Positions 18,501-25,228 of a stretch of 64,000 bases of DNA are shown here, in pieces. A model generated the notes under the pieces. It saw nothing but the letters and a program-made list of their open reading frames with translations, did not search any database and was not told where the DNA came from. Made by a program: the position numbers and the translations under genes. The stretch comes from Paenibacillus albidus (GTDB lineage Bacteria; Bacillota; Bacilli; Paenibacillales; Paenibacillaceae): NCBI RefSeq assembly GCF_014644435.1, contig NZ_BMKR01000018.1, positions 1 through 64,000 of the forward strand, given 5' to 3'. The first letter of the stretch is position 1. Each line of letters opens with the position of its first letter.

Positions 18501-18613
18501 GTAGAATACGATATTTTTGTCCATGTATGCCACAAAAGTTGTAAGCTGATTATATCATCGTGCCTGTTTATATGCAATATAAAGAACCTGATAAACTATC
18601 CAGGTTCTTTTTT
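18501..18613 (+). ncRNA. candidate antisense RNA over the rph leader
   Basis: A near-consensus plus-strand promoter, TTGACA (18466-18471), 17 bp, TAAATT (18489-18494), predicts a start near 18501. About 110 nt downstream is a clean rho-independent terminator: AAAGAACCTG/CAGGTTCTTT (18581-18590 and 18601-18610) followed by T6. No open frame longer than a few codons lies between. The RNA would be antisense to the rph 5' untranslated region and would overlap its promoter. It is a prediction from sequence only. Confidence 0.45.
18549..18577 (-). promoter_or_regulatory. rph promoter
   Basis: On the minus strand, TTGCAT (18572-18577) and the perfect TATAAT (18549-18554) are 17 bp apart, giving a leader of about 115 nt before the rph ATG. 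GGGGAG stands 8 bases before the start codon. I searched the leader for the palindromic rifamycin-associated element seen upstream of some rif-inactivation genes and did not find one. Confidence 0.65.
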
Positions 18614-18693
18614 GATTTCCCGCTATATTAGTATCATCAAACCATGGTTCTAGACGAACTCCGTCACTTTAATTGAATGAGTTAACACTATCT

Positions 18694-19089
18694 CTAAGTT
18701 AATTGCTCTGCAATCTCCCAGACATGGCCTGCCGGATCTGTGAAGGCAGCCGTGCGTACTCCCCATGGCCGGTCTACTGGACCGTTAAGTAGAGCAACTC
18801 CACGTGTTTTTAATTCGTTCCATACTGCATCTACATTATCCACTCGGATGGTAAACTGAAAGCTAGATCCGGATTCTGGGATTGCGACAGTTCCTGGATG
18901 GATCAGATCATATGCTTCGGAAATATTCAGAAGGTTAATGCTCATATTTCCGAAGTTGAATACCGCAGAAACATCGTCTTCATATACAGCGGAAAATCCA
19001 AATACTTCTTGATAGAACGCCCTCACCCTTTGCAAATCCTCCACAAACAACGTAATAACATCAACATTCAACGACCCTAAAGTCTTCAT
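18694..19089 (-). CDS. VOC family (glyoxalase/bleomycin resistance-like) protein
   Basis: Small vicinal-oxygen-chelate fold protein of unknown substrate; members include glyoxalases, dioxygenases and drug-binding resistance proteins. The 131-residue product shows the paired beta-alpha-beta-beta-beta pattern: VITLFVEDLQRVRAFYQEVFGF near residue 10 and the C-terminal TAAFTDPAGHVWEIAEQL with the conserved metal-site Glu. The start at 19089 is preferred over one 18 codons upstream because GAAGGGGTG precedes it. The hairpin at 18581-18610 may also terminate this gene. Confidence 0.85.
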   Translation of the reverse strand: MKTLGSLNVDVITLFVEDLQRVRAFYQEVFGFSAVYEDDVSAVFNFGNMSINLLNISEAYDLIHPGTVAIPESGSSFQFTIRVDNVDAVWNELKTRGVALLNGPVDRPWGVRTAAFTDPAGHVWEIAEQLT

Positions 19090-19299
19090 ACAGTACACCC
19101 CTTCACGTAAAAAATATCGAACCAATCCCGTGCGTTGAGCCACCCAAAGCCATCATGTTAAATTGCCTCACCTTAACATATCGTCAAATCAACTTATTTC
19201 TATTCTAGAATAGGTTGAGTATTTTAAATTTCTTTTTGTTTGCTATGTTGAGCAATTTTGAGTTCTAGTGCCCGTTAGATTAGCGTGCTTCAGTTAAAT

Positions 19300-19905
19300 C
19301 AGAACCACCCGTCCAACGGGTGGTTTGCTCCTGGGGTATAACCCCCTGTTGCCAAACTGCGCCTAAAGACGCTAGCCTGACCACAAATCTGTTCAGGCTC
19401 AGTGTTATTTGTCACTTTCACTTACCAGTTAAACTGGTTTATTTCTTTTTGCTCCTGTCGCTGCTGAATGGATCTTCATACTCTTTTACACTCAGCTTAT
19501 CTATGGCTTGGTCATGTGCTTCTTGTTCTCGAATATATTTTGCTACCGTTGCTTCATTTAAGCCCACTGTACTCACATCATATCCTTCTGCCCAGAATTT
19601 CCGATTCCCGTATTTATGATCGGGCATCATGTGGCCTTCTATGATCTCTACTCCCTTGTATTTACATAAGCGTTTGAAAATTTCTATTAAGTCTCTTCTC
19701 ACTTGATTATAGATCTCTTTCCGTCTATACTTCGGGGTGAATACAATGTGGTATTTGCACATCCACTTTGTGTGAGCTAGGCTGTAGCTCTTGTTTGCCA
19801 TCTTTGACCATTCCTTTCTGTTGAGCCTGAACATCTCAATTTTATCGGAACGGTCTTGGTGGTCAAACCCTCGTTCCCTCCACCCGCATAGCGGGTGGTT
19901 TTTTG
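19300..19905 (-). mobile_element. IS200-type insertion sequence, internally deleted
   Basis: A tnpA-like frame is flanked by subterminal palindromes of the IS200/IS605 kind: AACCACCCGT/ACGGGTGGTT (19304-19326) at one end and CCACCCGC/GCGGGTGG (19880-19898) at the other. There is no tnpB. The span of about 600 bp is roughly 110 bp shorter than a full IS200 (about 0.7 kb), and that matches the deletion seen in the transposase. Exact ends cannot be fixed without an intact copy. Confidence 0.75.
19439..19801 (-). pseudogene. tnpA: IS200/IS605-family TnpA transposase, in-frame deletion removing the HUH motif
   Basis: Relic of a Y1-type single-strand transposase. The 120-residue product starts with the family N-terminus (SLAHTKWMCKYHIVFTPKYR) and ends with the family C-terminus (LSVKEYEDPF). 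Between them GHMMPDH joins directly to KYGNRKFWAEGY. Intact relatives have about 37 residues here, including the second His of the metal-binding HUH motif (DHVH) and the following strand. The frame is kept, so the deletion is a multiple of three, near 111 bp. The Tyr in KYIREQE is present, but without HUH the protein should be inactive. Ribosome site AAAGGAA lies upstream. Confidence 0.8.
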
Positions 19906-19951
19906 TTTCGCGCGTTTCACTCACTCAACTGGCTAAAGCCATAAAACTAAA

Positions 19952-19974
19952 AACTCCGCGCTAAGCGCGGAGTT
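19952..19974 (-). terminator. terminator of the YdeI-like gene
   Basis: AACTCCGCGC/GCGCGGAGTT forms a perfect 10-bp stem with a 3-nt loop, followed on the minus strand by TTTTAGTTTTAT. It begins one base past the stop codon of the gene at 19976. Confidence 0.85.
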
Positions 19975-19975
19975 A

Positions 19976-20569
19976 CTAATCATTTAATCCCTTTCCATTG
20001 AGGATATGCGCGATATATTTTTCAACCCTTGACTCTCGGGTTTTGGATTGCTTTGGGGTAGAAAAATGCAGAATGTATGCTCTTTGCCGTCCTGGCGTCA
20101 ATGCTTCAAAAGCCGTTTTTAAGTCGGGGATTTCAACGAATTTATTTTCTAATTCTTCAGGCATGATGTATTCCGTATTCTTTTTATAGTTCACTTGCAA
20201 GCCGGCTTTCTCAACTTCAATGGCTTCATCAATATATGTTTTCAAGATAAGTTGCATTTCATCGATTTCTTTAACATTGGTGAAGCGAATCTGGCGTGCT
20301 GCCTGAACGTTCTCCGTTTGTTGGATTAGGATCCCATGGGGATCTTTTAACAACGCGCCTTTGTGAAACAGAAGCGCACAATAATCCTTAAACCCATGAA
20401 TCAAAACGATGTTTTGATTGTCAAACGTGTAACAAGGATGCATCCACTTAAAATCCTCGGTCAACTCGCAGTCAAGAACAATATCTCTCAACAGCTCAAA
20501 TTCTTCCTTCCACTTCTTAAGTTTGTTAAAATAGGGATCAATCTTAGTATTCTTTTCACCTTTAATCAT
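19976..20569 (-). CDS. YdeI/DUF1801-like protein
   Basis: A 197-residue cytoplasmic protein of the YdeI type: an N-terminal YdhG/DUF1801-like domain (KWKEEFELLRDIVL, LIHGFKDYCALLFHKGALLK) joined to a C-terminal OmdA-type tail (ALTPGRQRAYILHFSTPKQSKTRESRVEKYI). Function is not known biochemically; relatives are reported in cationic peptide or antibiotic stress settings. The start at 20569 is preferred because AGAAGGGGG precedes it and the homologous region begins there. Flanked by hairpins on both sides, so it is monocistronic. Confidence 0.8.
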   Translation of the reverse strand: MIKGEKNTKIDPYFNKLKKWKEEFELLRDIVLDCELTEDFKWMHPCYTFDNQNIVLIHGFKDYCALLFHKGALLKDPHGILIQQTENVQAARQIRFTNVKEIDEMQLILKTYIDEAIEVEKAGLQVNYKKNTEYIMPEELENKFVEIPDLKTAFEALTPGRQRAYILHFSTPKQSKTRESRVEKYIAHILNGKGLND

Positions 20570-20621
20570 CAAGGTACCCCCTTCTGTTTTTTGATTTAAC
20601 TTGCTCAATTCGTTCCGATAA

Positions 20622-20649
20622 ATAAAAAGCCCGCGGTTTTCACGGGCTT
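20622..20649 (-). terminator. terminator downstream of the SRPBCC gene
   Basis: AAGCCCG (20627-20633) pairs with CGGGCTT (20643-20649), followed on the minus strand by a TTTTTATTTAT run. It lies about 120 nt beyond the SRPBCC stop and could end the arsR-SRPBCC transcript. Confidence 0.6.
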
Positions 20650-20767
20650 CGTACGGCCCCTGTTCTTGTTCAACCGACACTTCTATGAACTAAAAAGGAT
20701 GCGGCAATCAAAGTAATGATTATGGATGGCATCGCTTGTCCGGAAGGATGCTTGATTCTCAAATGTT

Positions 20768-21190
20768 TTACAATTTATCCAATACCTTTTCAAGCTCGCC
20801 GCACCATTTACTCCAGCCATACTTAGCACCACCCAGTGCTTGAGCATTTGAGATTCCGGTTTGTTCGAGATGAAGGTTAACCTTTCCGTTTCCTAAATCT
20901 TGTAGCGTCCAGGTGACCGTGTGCTTCTCACCGCTCTCCCAAGTATAGGACAACCGGTGCGGTTCCTCCACGACCAGTACTTCGCCTTCAATAATTCCAT
21001 TCCAATATTCGGTCGGTTGAGTTCGAAATTGAAAACGGTGTCCTACGACGGGTTCAAAATCATTATCCATCGCTTCACCGGTCTGGATGTTGGCCACCCA
21101 CTTGGCTAGCTTACTTGAATCAGTTAAGGCGGACCAAAGCTTCTTAATCGATGACGTGAACTGAAAATCCATAGATAATGTTAAACTCAT
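20768..21190 (-). CDS. SRPBCC/AHSA1-family protein
   Basis: A 140-residue START-like (SRPBCC, activator of Hsp90 ATPase homologue 1-type) protein, a fold that usually binds a hydrophobic ligand. Seen: DFQFTSSIKKLWSALTDSSKLAKW at the N-terminus, then PHRLSYTWE near residue 82 and the C-terminal helix GWSKWCGELEKVLDKL. It overlaps the upstream ArsR gene by 4 bp, the common arrangement for this pair, so the repressor probably controls this protein. Ligand unknown. Confidence 0.88.
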   Translation of the reverse strand: MSLTLSMDFQFTSSIKKLWSALTDSSKLAKWVANIQTGEAMDNDFEPVVGHRFQFRTQPTEYWNGIIEGEVLVVEEPHRLSYTWESGEKHTVTWTLQDLGNGKVNLHLEQTGISNAQALGGAKYGWSKWCGELEKVLDKL

Positions 21191-21516
21191 TCTTCTTCCT
21201 CCTCTAATAGTTGGTTCAAGCGCAACATATTCTCACTCCAGAACTTGCTGTAGAAAGCTAACCAATCTTGAATTTCTCTGAGTGGTGAGGCGTTTAGCCT
21301 AAATCGCGTTTCTCTGCCGACTTTTCGGTCAAGTACCAGTCCAGCCTCTTTAAGTATGGTCAAATGCTTGGATACCGCCGTACGGCCCATTTGAAACTGT
21401 GCCGTTAATTCATGAAGCGGTATCTCCTTTTCCTCTGCTAACAAACGAATCAGTCGGCGCCTAGTTGGATCTGCAATCGCATCAAAAACATCCCGCAACT
21501 GGTTGTTCTCGCTCAC
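21187..21516 (-). CDS. ArsR-family transcriptional repressor
   Basis: Winged-helix repressor of 109 residues with the recognition segment FQMGRTAVSKHLTILKEAGL and the preceding IADPTRRRLIRLLAEE. I see no paired Cys metal site, so it is probably not metal-sensing. The frame is open 12 codons further, but the GTG at 21516 is preferred because AGGAGA lies 7 bases before it. The promoter holds two copies of an imperfect palindrome that are good candidates for its own operators. Confidence 0.85.
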   Translation of the reverse strand: MSENNQLRDVFDAIADPTRRRLIRLLAEEKEIPLHELTAQFQMGRTAVSKHLTILKEAGLVLDRKVGRETRFRLNASPLREIQDWLAFYSKFWSENMLRLNQLLEEEEE

Positions 21517-21553
21517 AACACCCTCTCCTATGCATTTCGTCGATTCCTTCATA

Positions 21554-21606
21554 GGACACCATTTGGTGACAATTCAATTATAGGACACCATTTGGAGTCC
21601 TGTCAA
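21554..21606 (-). promoter_or_regulatory. arsR-SRPBCC promoter with two operator palindromes
   Basis: On the minus strand, perfect TTGACA (21601-21606) and perfect TATAAT (21577-21582) are 18 bp apart. The spacer is exactly the near-palindrome GGACTCCAAATGGTGTCC (21583-21600). A second copy, TGTCACCAAATGGTGTCC, lies at 21554-21571. The two centres are 29 bp apart, about three helical turns, so dimers would bind the same face. This suggests occlusion of RNA polymerase by the ArsR protein. Confidence 0.8.
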
Positions 21607-21684
21607 TAAAGTTTTTAAACTTACGCGGACTTCTAATCGGTTATGTATCCAAGGTCTTGTCAATTTCGGCCAAGTATATCAAAA

Positions 21685-21706
21685 AAAGCCGAATTTATGC
21701 GGCTTT
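21685..21706 (-). terminator. terminator downstream of the aldo/keto reductase
   Basis: AAAGCCG/CGGCTTT stem (21685-21691, 21700-21706) with an A7 run on the plus strand that becomes T7 on the minus strand. It is about 160 nt past the reductase stop. The interval 21607-21865 contains no gene. Confidence 0.5.
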
Positions 21707-21865
21707 CAATGTCTATATGTTCTTATCGCCCGACATTATTATTCCCGATAAATCGAAGTATATCGTTACATGGGGCTAAATTCGCTGAAGCTAAAAGTTA
21801 TAGATTGCTGATTATATGAAGCAGCACCCGGCGTTCACCAGGCGCTGCTTGATCAGATCTTATCT

Positions 21866-22891
21866 TTAGCGCCTGCGCCGGGAAGCATCCAGCCATTCCG
21901 GCGTCCAAGCAGGATCTTGATCGTCCATTCTTCTCCCGGGAGGAACGATCGCATCTATGGCGTCCAGCAGATCGGGGCTAAGCGTCAAATCCGTTCCGGC
22001 TAAATATTGTTTCAATTGCTCCGGTGTGCGCGGCCCCACAATGATCGAAGTGACCGCCGGGTGGCTCTGGGCAAACGCGACAGCCATATGCGCCAGTGTC
22101 ATCCCCACCTGATCGGCAACTTGCTGCAGCTGTTCGATGAGCGCGAACTTTTGCGCATTTTCCGGCAATTCCGGATCGAGCATGCGGGCGGCTGGCCCCG
22201 TTAAAAGCGCCGCGCGCGATCCGCTGTCCGCTGCCCTGCCAGATGCATACTTGCCCGTCAGTAGACCTCCGGCCAGCGGGCTGTAAGTCAACAAAGCGAG
22301 ATCGTGGTGCCGAGCGACTTCGGCAGTATCCATCTCGATGCTTCGGTTAAGAATCGAGTATGGAGATTGCTCGCTGACAAACTGCTGCAAGTGGCGACGC
22401 TCGCTCGCCGCCTGCGCCTCTGCCAGCTGCCAGGCTTGATGATTGGAAGTTCCGATATAATGGATCTTGCCTTCTTGGATCAGATCGCTCAGCACGCCCA
22501 GAATTTCTTCGAAAGCAACGTCCCCGAACGGGCGATGCAGCTGATAAAGATCGATAAAATCCGTCTGCAGCCGCTGCAAGCTTTGTTCGACCGCTTGCCG
22601 AACCCAGCGACGGGAAGCGCCGCCTTGATTCCGCTCGCCATTCGGCTCGGCCCCGAATTTCGTTGCCAGAATAACCTCGTCCCTTCTGCCCTTGATCGCC
22701 TCGCCGATAATTTTTTCCGATTCCCCATCCCCGTAACGGTTGGAAGTATCGATCAGATTAATACCGGCGTCCAGCGCCCTGTGAATGATTCGGATCCCCT
22801 CTTGTTTGCCGGTAAGCGATCCAAAAACGCCCCCTCCCAGGGCATATTGACTCACCCTAACGCCCGTACGCGCCAAATCTCGATATTGCAT
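21866..22891 (-). CDS. aldo/keto reductase
   Basis: NADPH-dependent oxidoreductase of the aldo/keto reductase superfamily (YhdN/Tas-like); physiological substrate unknown. The 341-residue protein shows the barrel and catalytic tetrad: Asp and Tyr in NLIDTSNRYGDGESE (about residue 55), Lys in ILATKFG and His in LYQLHRPFGD. The C-terminal NADP-binding part includes TSIIVGPRTPEQLKQY. The start at 22891 is chosen because AAAAGGAGAT precedes it. Divergent from a TetR regulator across 160 bp with overlapping promoters, which suggests control by that regulator. Confidence 0.9.
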   Translation of the reverse strand: MQYRDLARTGVRVSQYALGGGVFGSLTGKQEGIRIIHRALDAGINLIDTSNRYGDGESEKIIGEAIKGRRDEVILATKFGAEPNGERNQGGASRRWVRQAVEQSLQRLQTDFIDLYQLHRPFGDVAFEEILGVLSDLIQEGKIHYIGTSNHQAWQLAEAQAASERRHLQQFVSEQSPYSILNRSIEMDTAEVARHHDLALLTYSPLAGGLLTGKYASGRAADSGSRAALLTGPAARMLDPELPENAQKFALIEQLQQVADQVGMTLAHMAVAFAQSHPAVTSIIVGPRTPEQLKQYLAGTDLTLSPDLLDAIDAIVPPGRRMDDQDPAWTPEWLDASRRRR

Positions 22892-22921
22892 GAATATCCA
22901 TCTCCTTTTAATGAACACGTG

Positions 22922-22971
22922 TTGATACGCTTCATGGGATCCATTATAATAAGGCCAATCGTTCGAAACAA
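22922..22971. promoter_or_regulatory. overlapping divergent promoters, aldo/keto reductase / tetR
   Basis: Plus strand: TTGATA (22922-22927), 17 bp, TATAAT (22945-22950), pointing to tetR. Minus strand: TTGTTT (22966-22971), 17 bp, TATAAT (22943-22948), pointing to the reductase. The two -10 boxes overlap by four bases, so one bound repressor could block both. Confidence 0.6.
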
Positions 22972-23051
22972 TCAACAATACAGCCGAACTGTTCAATAAT
23001 AAACAGAAGAGTAATACTGTCCATTACGTTTGGCTATCGAAAGGAGTACGG

Positions 23052-23657
23052 ATGATGGAGGGTAGTACGGATCTGCGGGCGGTTCGGAGCCGCAAGCTCA
23101 TCGAGCAGGCGCTGACAGACATCCTGAGTAATCAAGGGATCAAGGAGTTAACCGTTAAAAATCTGTCGCAAAAAGCCGGCATTAACCGCGGCACCTTTTA
23201 TTTGCATTACAAAGATATGTTCGACCTGATTGAGCAAACGGAGTGGATGCGGGGTTTGCTGGACATATTCGAGCCCATTATGCTGAGCGATCTGATGAAG
23301 CATTCGGATGAGAAATCGTCTTTCCCGGCGATCGCGGAAGCCTTTCGATATTTGCACCGTCATGCTTCTTTTTTCAAGGCCGTCTTTCATCCCTCCGCCC
23401 CCGTCGAATTCAGAGAGCGGCTGCAGCACCTGGTCGGTACCCGTTTATACGAAAGTCTGAAGCAGGAGCAACCCGGTTCGAGTTGGTCCGTTCAGCCCGC
23501 CGGTTATATCATCGCTTATCTGGGCTCTGGCCAGTTCGGGTTGATCCAGCATTGGTTCATGACCGGTCGAACGCTTCCACCGGACGAGATTGCGTTGATG
23601 CTGACTCGGTTTATCCGTAATTCTCCCTGTCTTTCCCATCATTTTAGCGGGATCTGA
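23052..23657 (+). CDS. TetR/AcrR-family transcriptional regulator
   Basis: A 201-residue regulator with an N-terminal TetR helix-turn-helix (ELTVKNLSQKAGINRGTFYLHY, about residues 35-56) and an all-helical C-terminal ligand and dimer domain of the TetR_C type. AAAGGAG precedes tandem ATG codons at 23052 and 23055; either may be used. Likely controls the divergent aldo/keto reductase and itself. Confidence 0.87.
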   Translation: MMEGSTDLRAVRSRKLIEQALTDILSNQGIKELTVKNLSQKAGINRGTFYLHYKDMFDLIEQTEWMRGLLDIFEPIMLSDLMKHSDEKSSFPAIAEAFRYLHRHASFFKAVFHPSAPVEFRERLQHLVGTRLYESLKQEQPGSSWSVQPAGYIIAYLGSGQFGLIQHWFMTGRTLPPDEIALMLTRFIRNSPCLSHHFSGI

Positions 23658-23669
23658 CTCAACAAAAGA

Positions 23670-23692
23670 AGACGCGGATCGGATCCGCGTCT
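23670..23692 (-). terminator. terminator of the gene at 23747
   Basis: AGACGCGG/CCGCGTCT stem (core of a longer palindrome) followed on the minus strand by TTCTTTTGTTG. It may also help to end tetR on the plus strand, though no T-run follows on that side. Confidence 0.6.
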
Positions 23693-23746
23693 GCAAGACG
23701 GATGCACCCCGGCACCGATTGGCGTTTCTCTTCTTCACCATTTTAC

Positions 23747-24235
23747 TTATCCCTTGATACGTCGGACTCCTTGCACGATCTTTTCTCTCTCACTCTCCCT
23801 CAACGAATAGATTACAGGTGCCGTAGGAATCTCAAACTTCAGATGAGAATGAGGAATTTCTGTCAATAAAGTTCCAACAGGTTGTTGGCTTTTTTTACTA
23901 CGCACAACATTCCAAAATATCCTGGATCTATTTTCCACGGTTCCCCATTTTTCAAGCGAATTTCGGAATAATAAACATTTGCCAATAACGAAATCATGGT
24001 CCTCGAGGGGTTCCGTTACTTCGAATCCGGCGTCCTCAAGGCCATCAAATAGTGCAGGCATAAACTGGTCCAAATACAGTCCATAGGCAGCATCCTCGAT
24101 CTCACGAAAAGCGACCGTTAGTTGATCATGCATCGAATCGTACAAGGGCTTCCATGCCGATCCGATATACCGATTACCTATCTGGGCAATCTCTTCGATT
24201 GTCATATCGTAACGAAATATTGCATTAAAGGTCAT
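23747..24235 (-). CDS. conserved-looking hypothetical protein
   Basis: A 162-residue acidic cytoplasmic protein that I cannot assign firmly. It has no signal peptide or membrane span. The middle is rich in Glu/Asp, and the C-terminal half contains VGTLLTEIPHSHLKFEIPTAP, which looks like a conserved core. The start at 24235 is set by AAGGAGG seven bases upstream. It is divergent from a MerR-type regulator across 152 bp, which may control it. Confidence 0.7.
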   Translation of the reverse strand: MTFNAIFRYDMTIEEIAQIGNRYIGSAWKPLYDSMHDQLTVAFREIEDAAYGLYLDQFMPALFDGLEDAGFEVTEPLEDHDFVIGKCLLFRNSLEKWGTVENRSRIFWNVVRSKKSQQPVGTLLTEIPHSHLKFEIPTAPVIYSLRESEREKIVQGVRRIKG

Positions 24236-24387
24236 TCTTATTCCTCCTTGATTTGAACTAACTTCATCATATAACATATAAGCCAATTAGAAGGTTTTTC
24301 GGAAATCCCCAAATAAAACAATATAAATACCGGAAAAACGTTACAATAGTTTTAATGTTTTTCTATTCATTAGATAGGGGGGATAAC

Positions 24388-25113
24388 ATGGGCTTACGAC
24401 CAAAAAAACTTGCGAATACATTTATGATAAGCGCCAACACTTTGCGAAACTACGAAGCGAAGGGGGTAATCCCTCCTGCTGAGCGTTCTGCCAATGGATA
24501 TCGCATGTATACGGAACGGCATGAGGCCTATCTGGCATGTATTCAAGCCATGACCCCTGGATTTGGAATGGAAGTGACGACCGAGGTGCTGCAAGGTCTC
24601 CAAAGAAATCAGTTGGACGATGCATTGTGGATCGTTAGGGAAAGGGAGGTCATGCTGCTTCGGGAAAAAGCAAGTTTGGATCAGCTGGTAAGGGAGCTGA
24701 ATTCGTATGCCGATGGAAGTTTAGCTTACGACTTAAACCAACGCTTCAGCATCCACGAGGTCTCTAGACGGACGGGGGTTCCTAAATCAGCGATCCGTTA
24801 CTGGGAGAAAAGCGGCCTATTCACTACTGAGCGGGACCCTGATAACGAATACCGTCTATATAATGAAGCACATCTTCTTATAATTAAGATGATTCAGGTG
24901 TTGCAGAGCTCTGTTTATTCCGAGGAGACCGTAAACTTAAAGCAATCGATTGCACTTTTAGAATTCCAAAACATCGAGCATGCGATAAAGCTTGCGGAAA
25001 GTATCCGAATTCACCTGCATAAAACGATCAAACTCCAGATGCGAGGTATCTACTTTCTCTATCGCTTGATTCAATCATTAGGCTTTTCGGAAACAACCGA
25101 AGCCCACCGTTGA
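24388..25113 (+). CDS. MerR-family regulator with two helix-turn-helix domains
   Basis: A 241-residue DNA-binding protein with two MerR-type winged-helix domains in tandem, where normal MerR proteins have one. The first is at about residues 5-60 (MISANTLRNYEAKGVIPPAE, then NGYRMYTERHEAYLACIQAM). The second is at about 122-185 (FSIHEVSRRTGVPKSAIRYW, then NEYRLYNEAHLLIIKMIQVL). Each is followed by a predicted helix. No Cys metal site or effector domain is visible. The start at 24388 follows ATAGGGGGG. The two domains may bind a bipartite or doubled operator within one chain. Confidence 0.85.
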   Translation: MGLRPKKLANTFMISANTLRNYEAKGVIPPAERSANGYRMYTERHEAYLACIQAMTPGFGMEVTTEVLQGLQRNQLDDALWIVREREVMLLREKASLDQLVRELNSYADGSLAYDLNQRFSIHEVSRRTGVPKSAIRYWEKSGLFTTERDPDNEYRLYNEAHLLIIKMIQVLQSSVYSEETVNLKQSIALLEFQNIEHAIKLAESIRIHLHKTIKLQMRGIYFLYRLIQSLGFSETTEAHR

Positions 25114-25145
25114 TCACTCCTCCATACATTGATCAGTATTATCGT

Positions 25146-25176
25146 AAAAAAAAGAGCCGCCAAATTGGCGGCTTCT
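25146..25176. terminator. bidirectional terminator between merR and the lipoprotein gene
   Basis: AGCCGCC/GGCGGCT with a 5-nt loop AAATT, preceded by A8 on the plus strand, so the stronger T-run is on the minus strand for the lipoprotein gene ending at 25229. Confidence 0.75.
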
Positions 25177-25228
25177 TAAACGATATAGATCCGTGTTGGT
25201 CTTTGAGCTGGTATTCGCGAGAGCCTAT

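Noticed and set aside
18429..18548. Rifamycin-associated element in the rph leader
   Set aside because: I looked for the GC-rich palindrome known upstream of some rifamycin-inactivation genes and found none, so regulation by that route is not supported.
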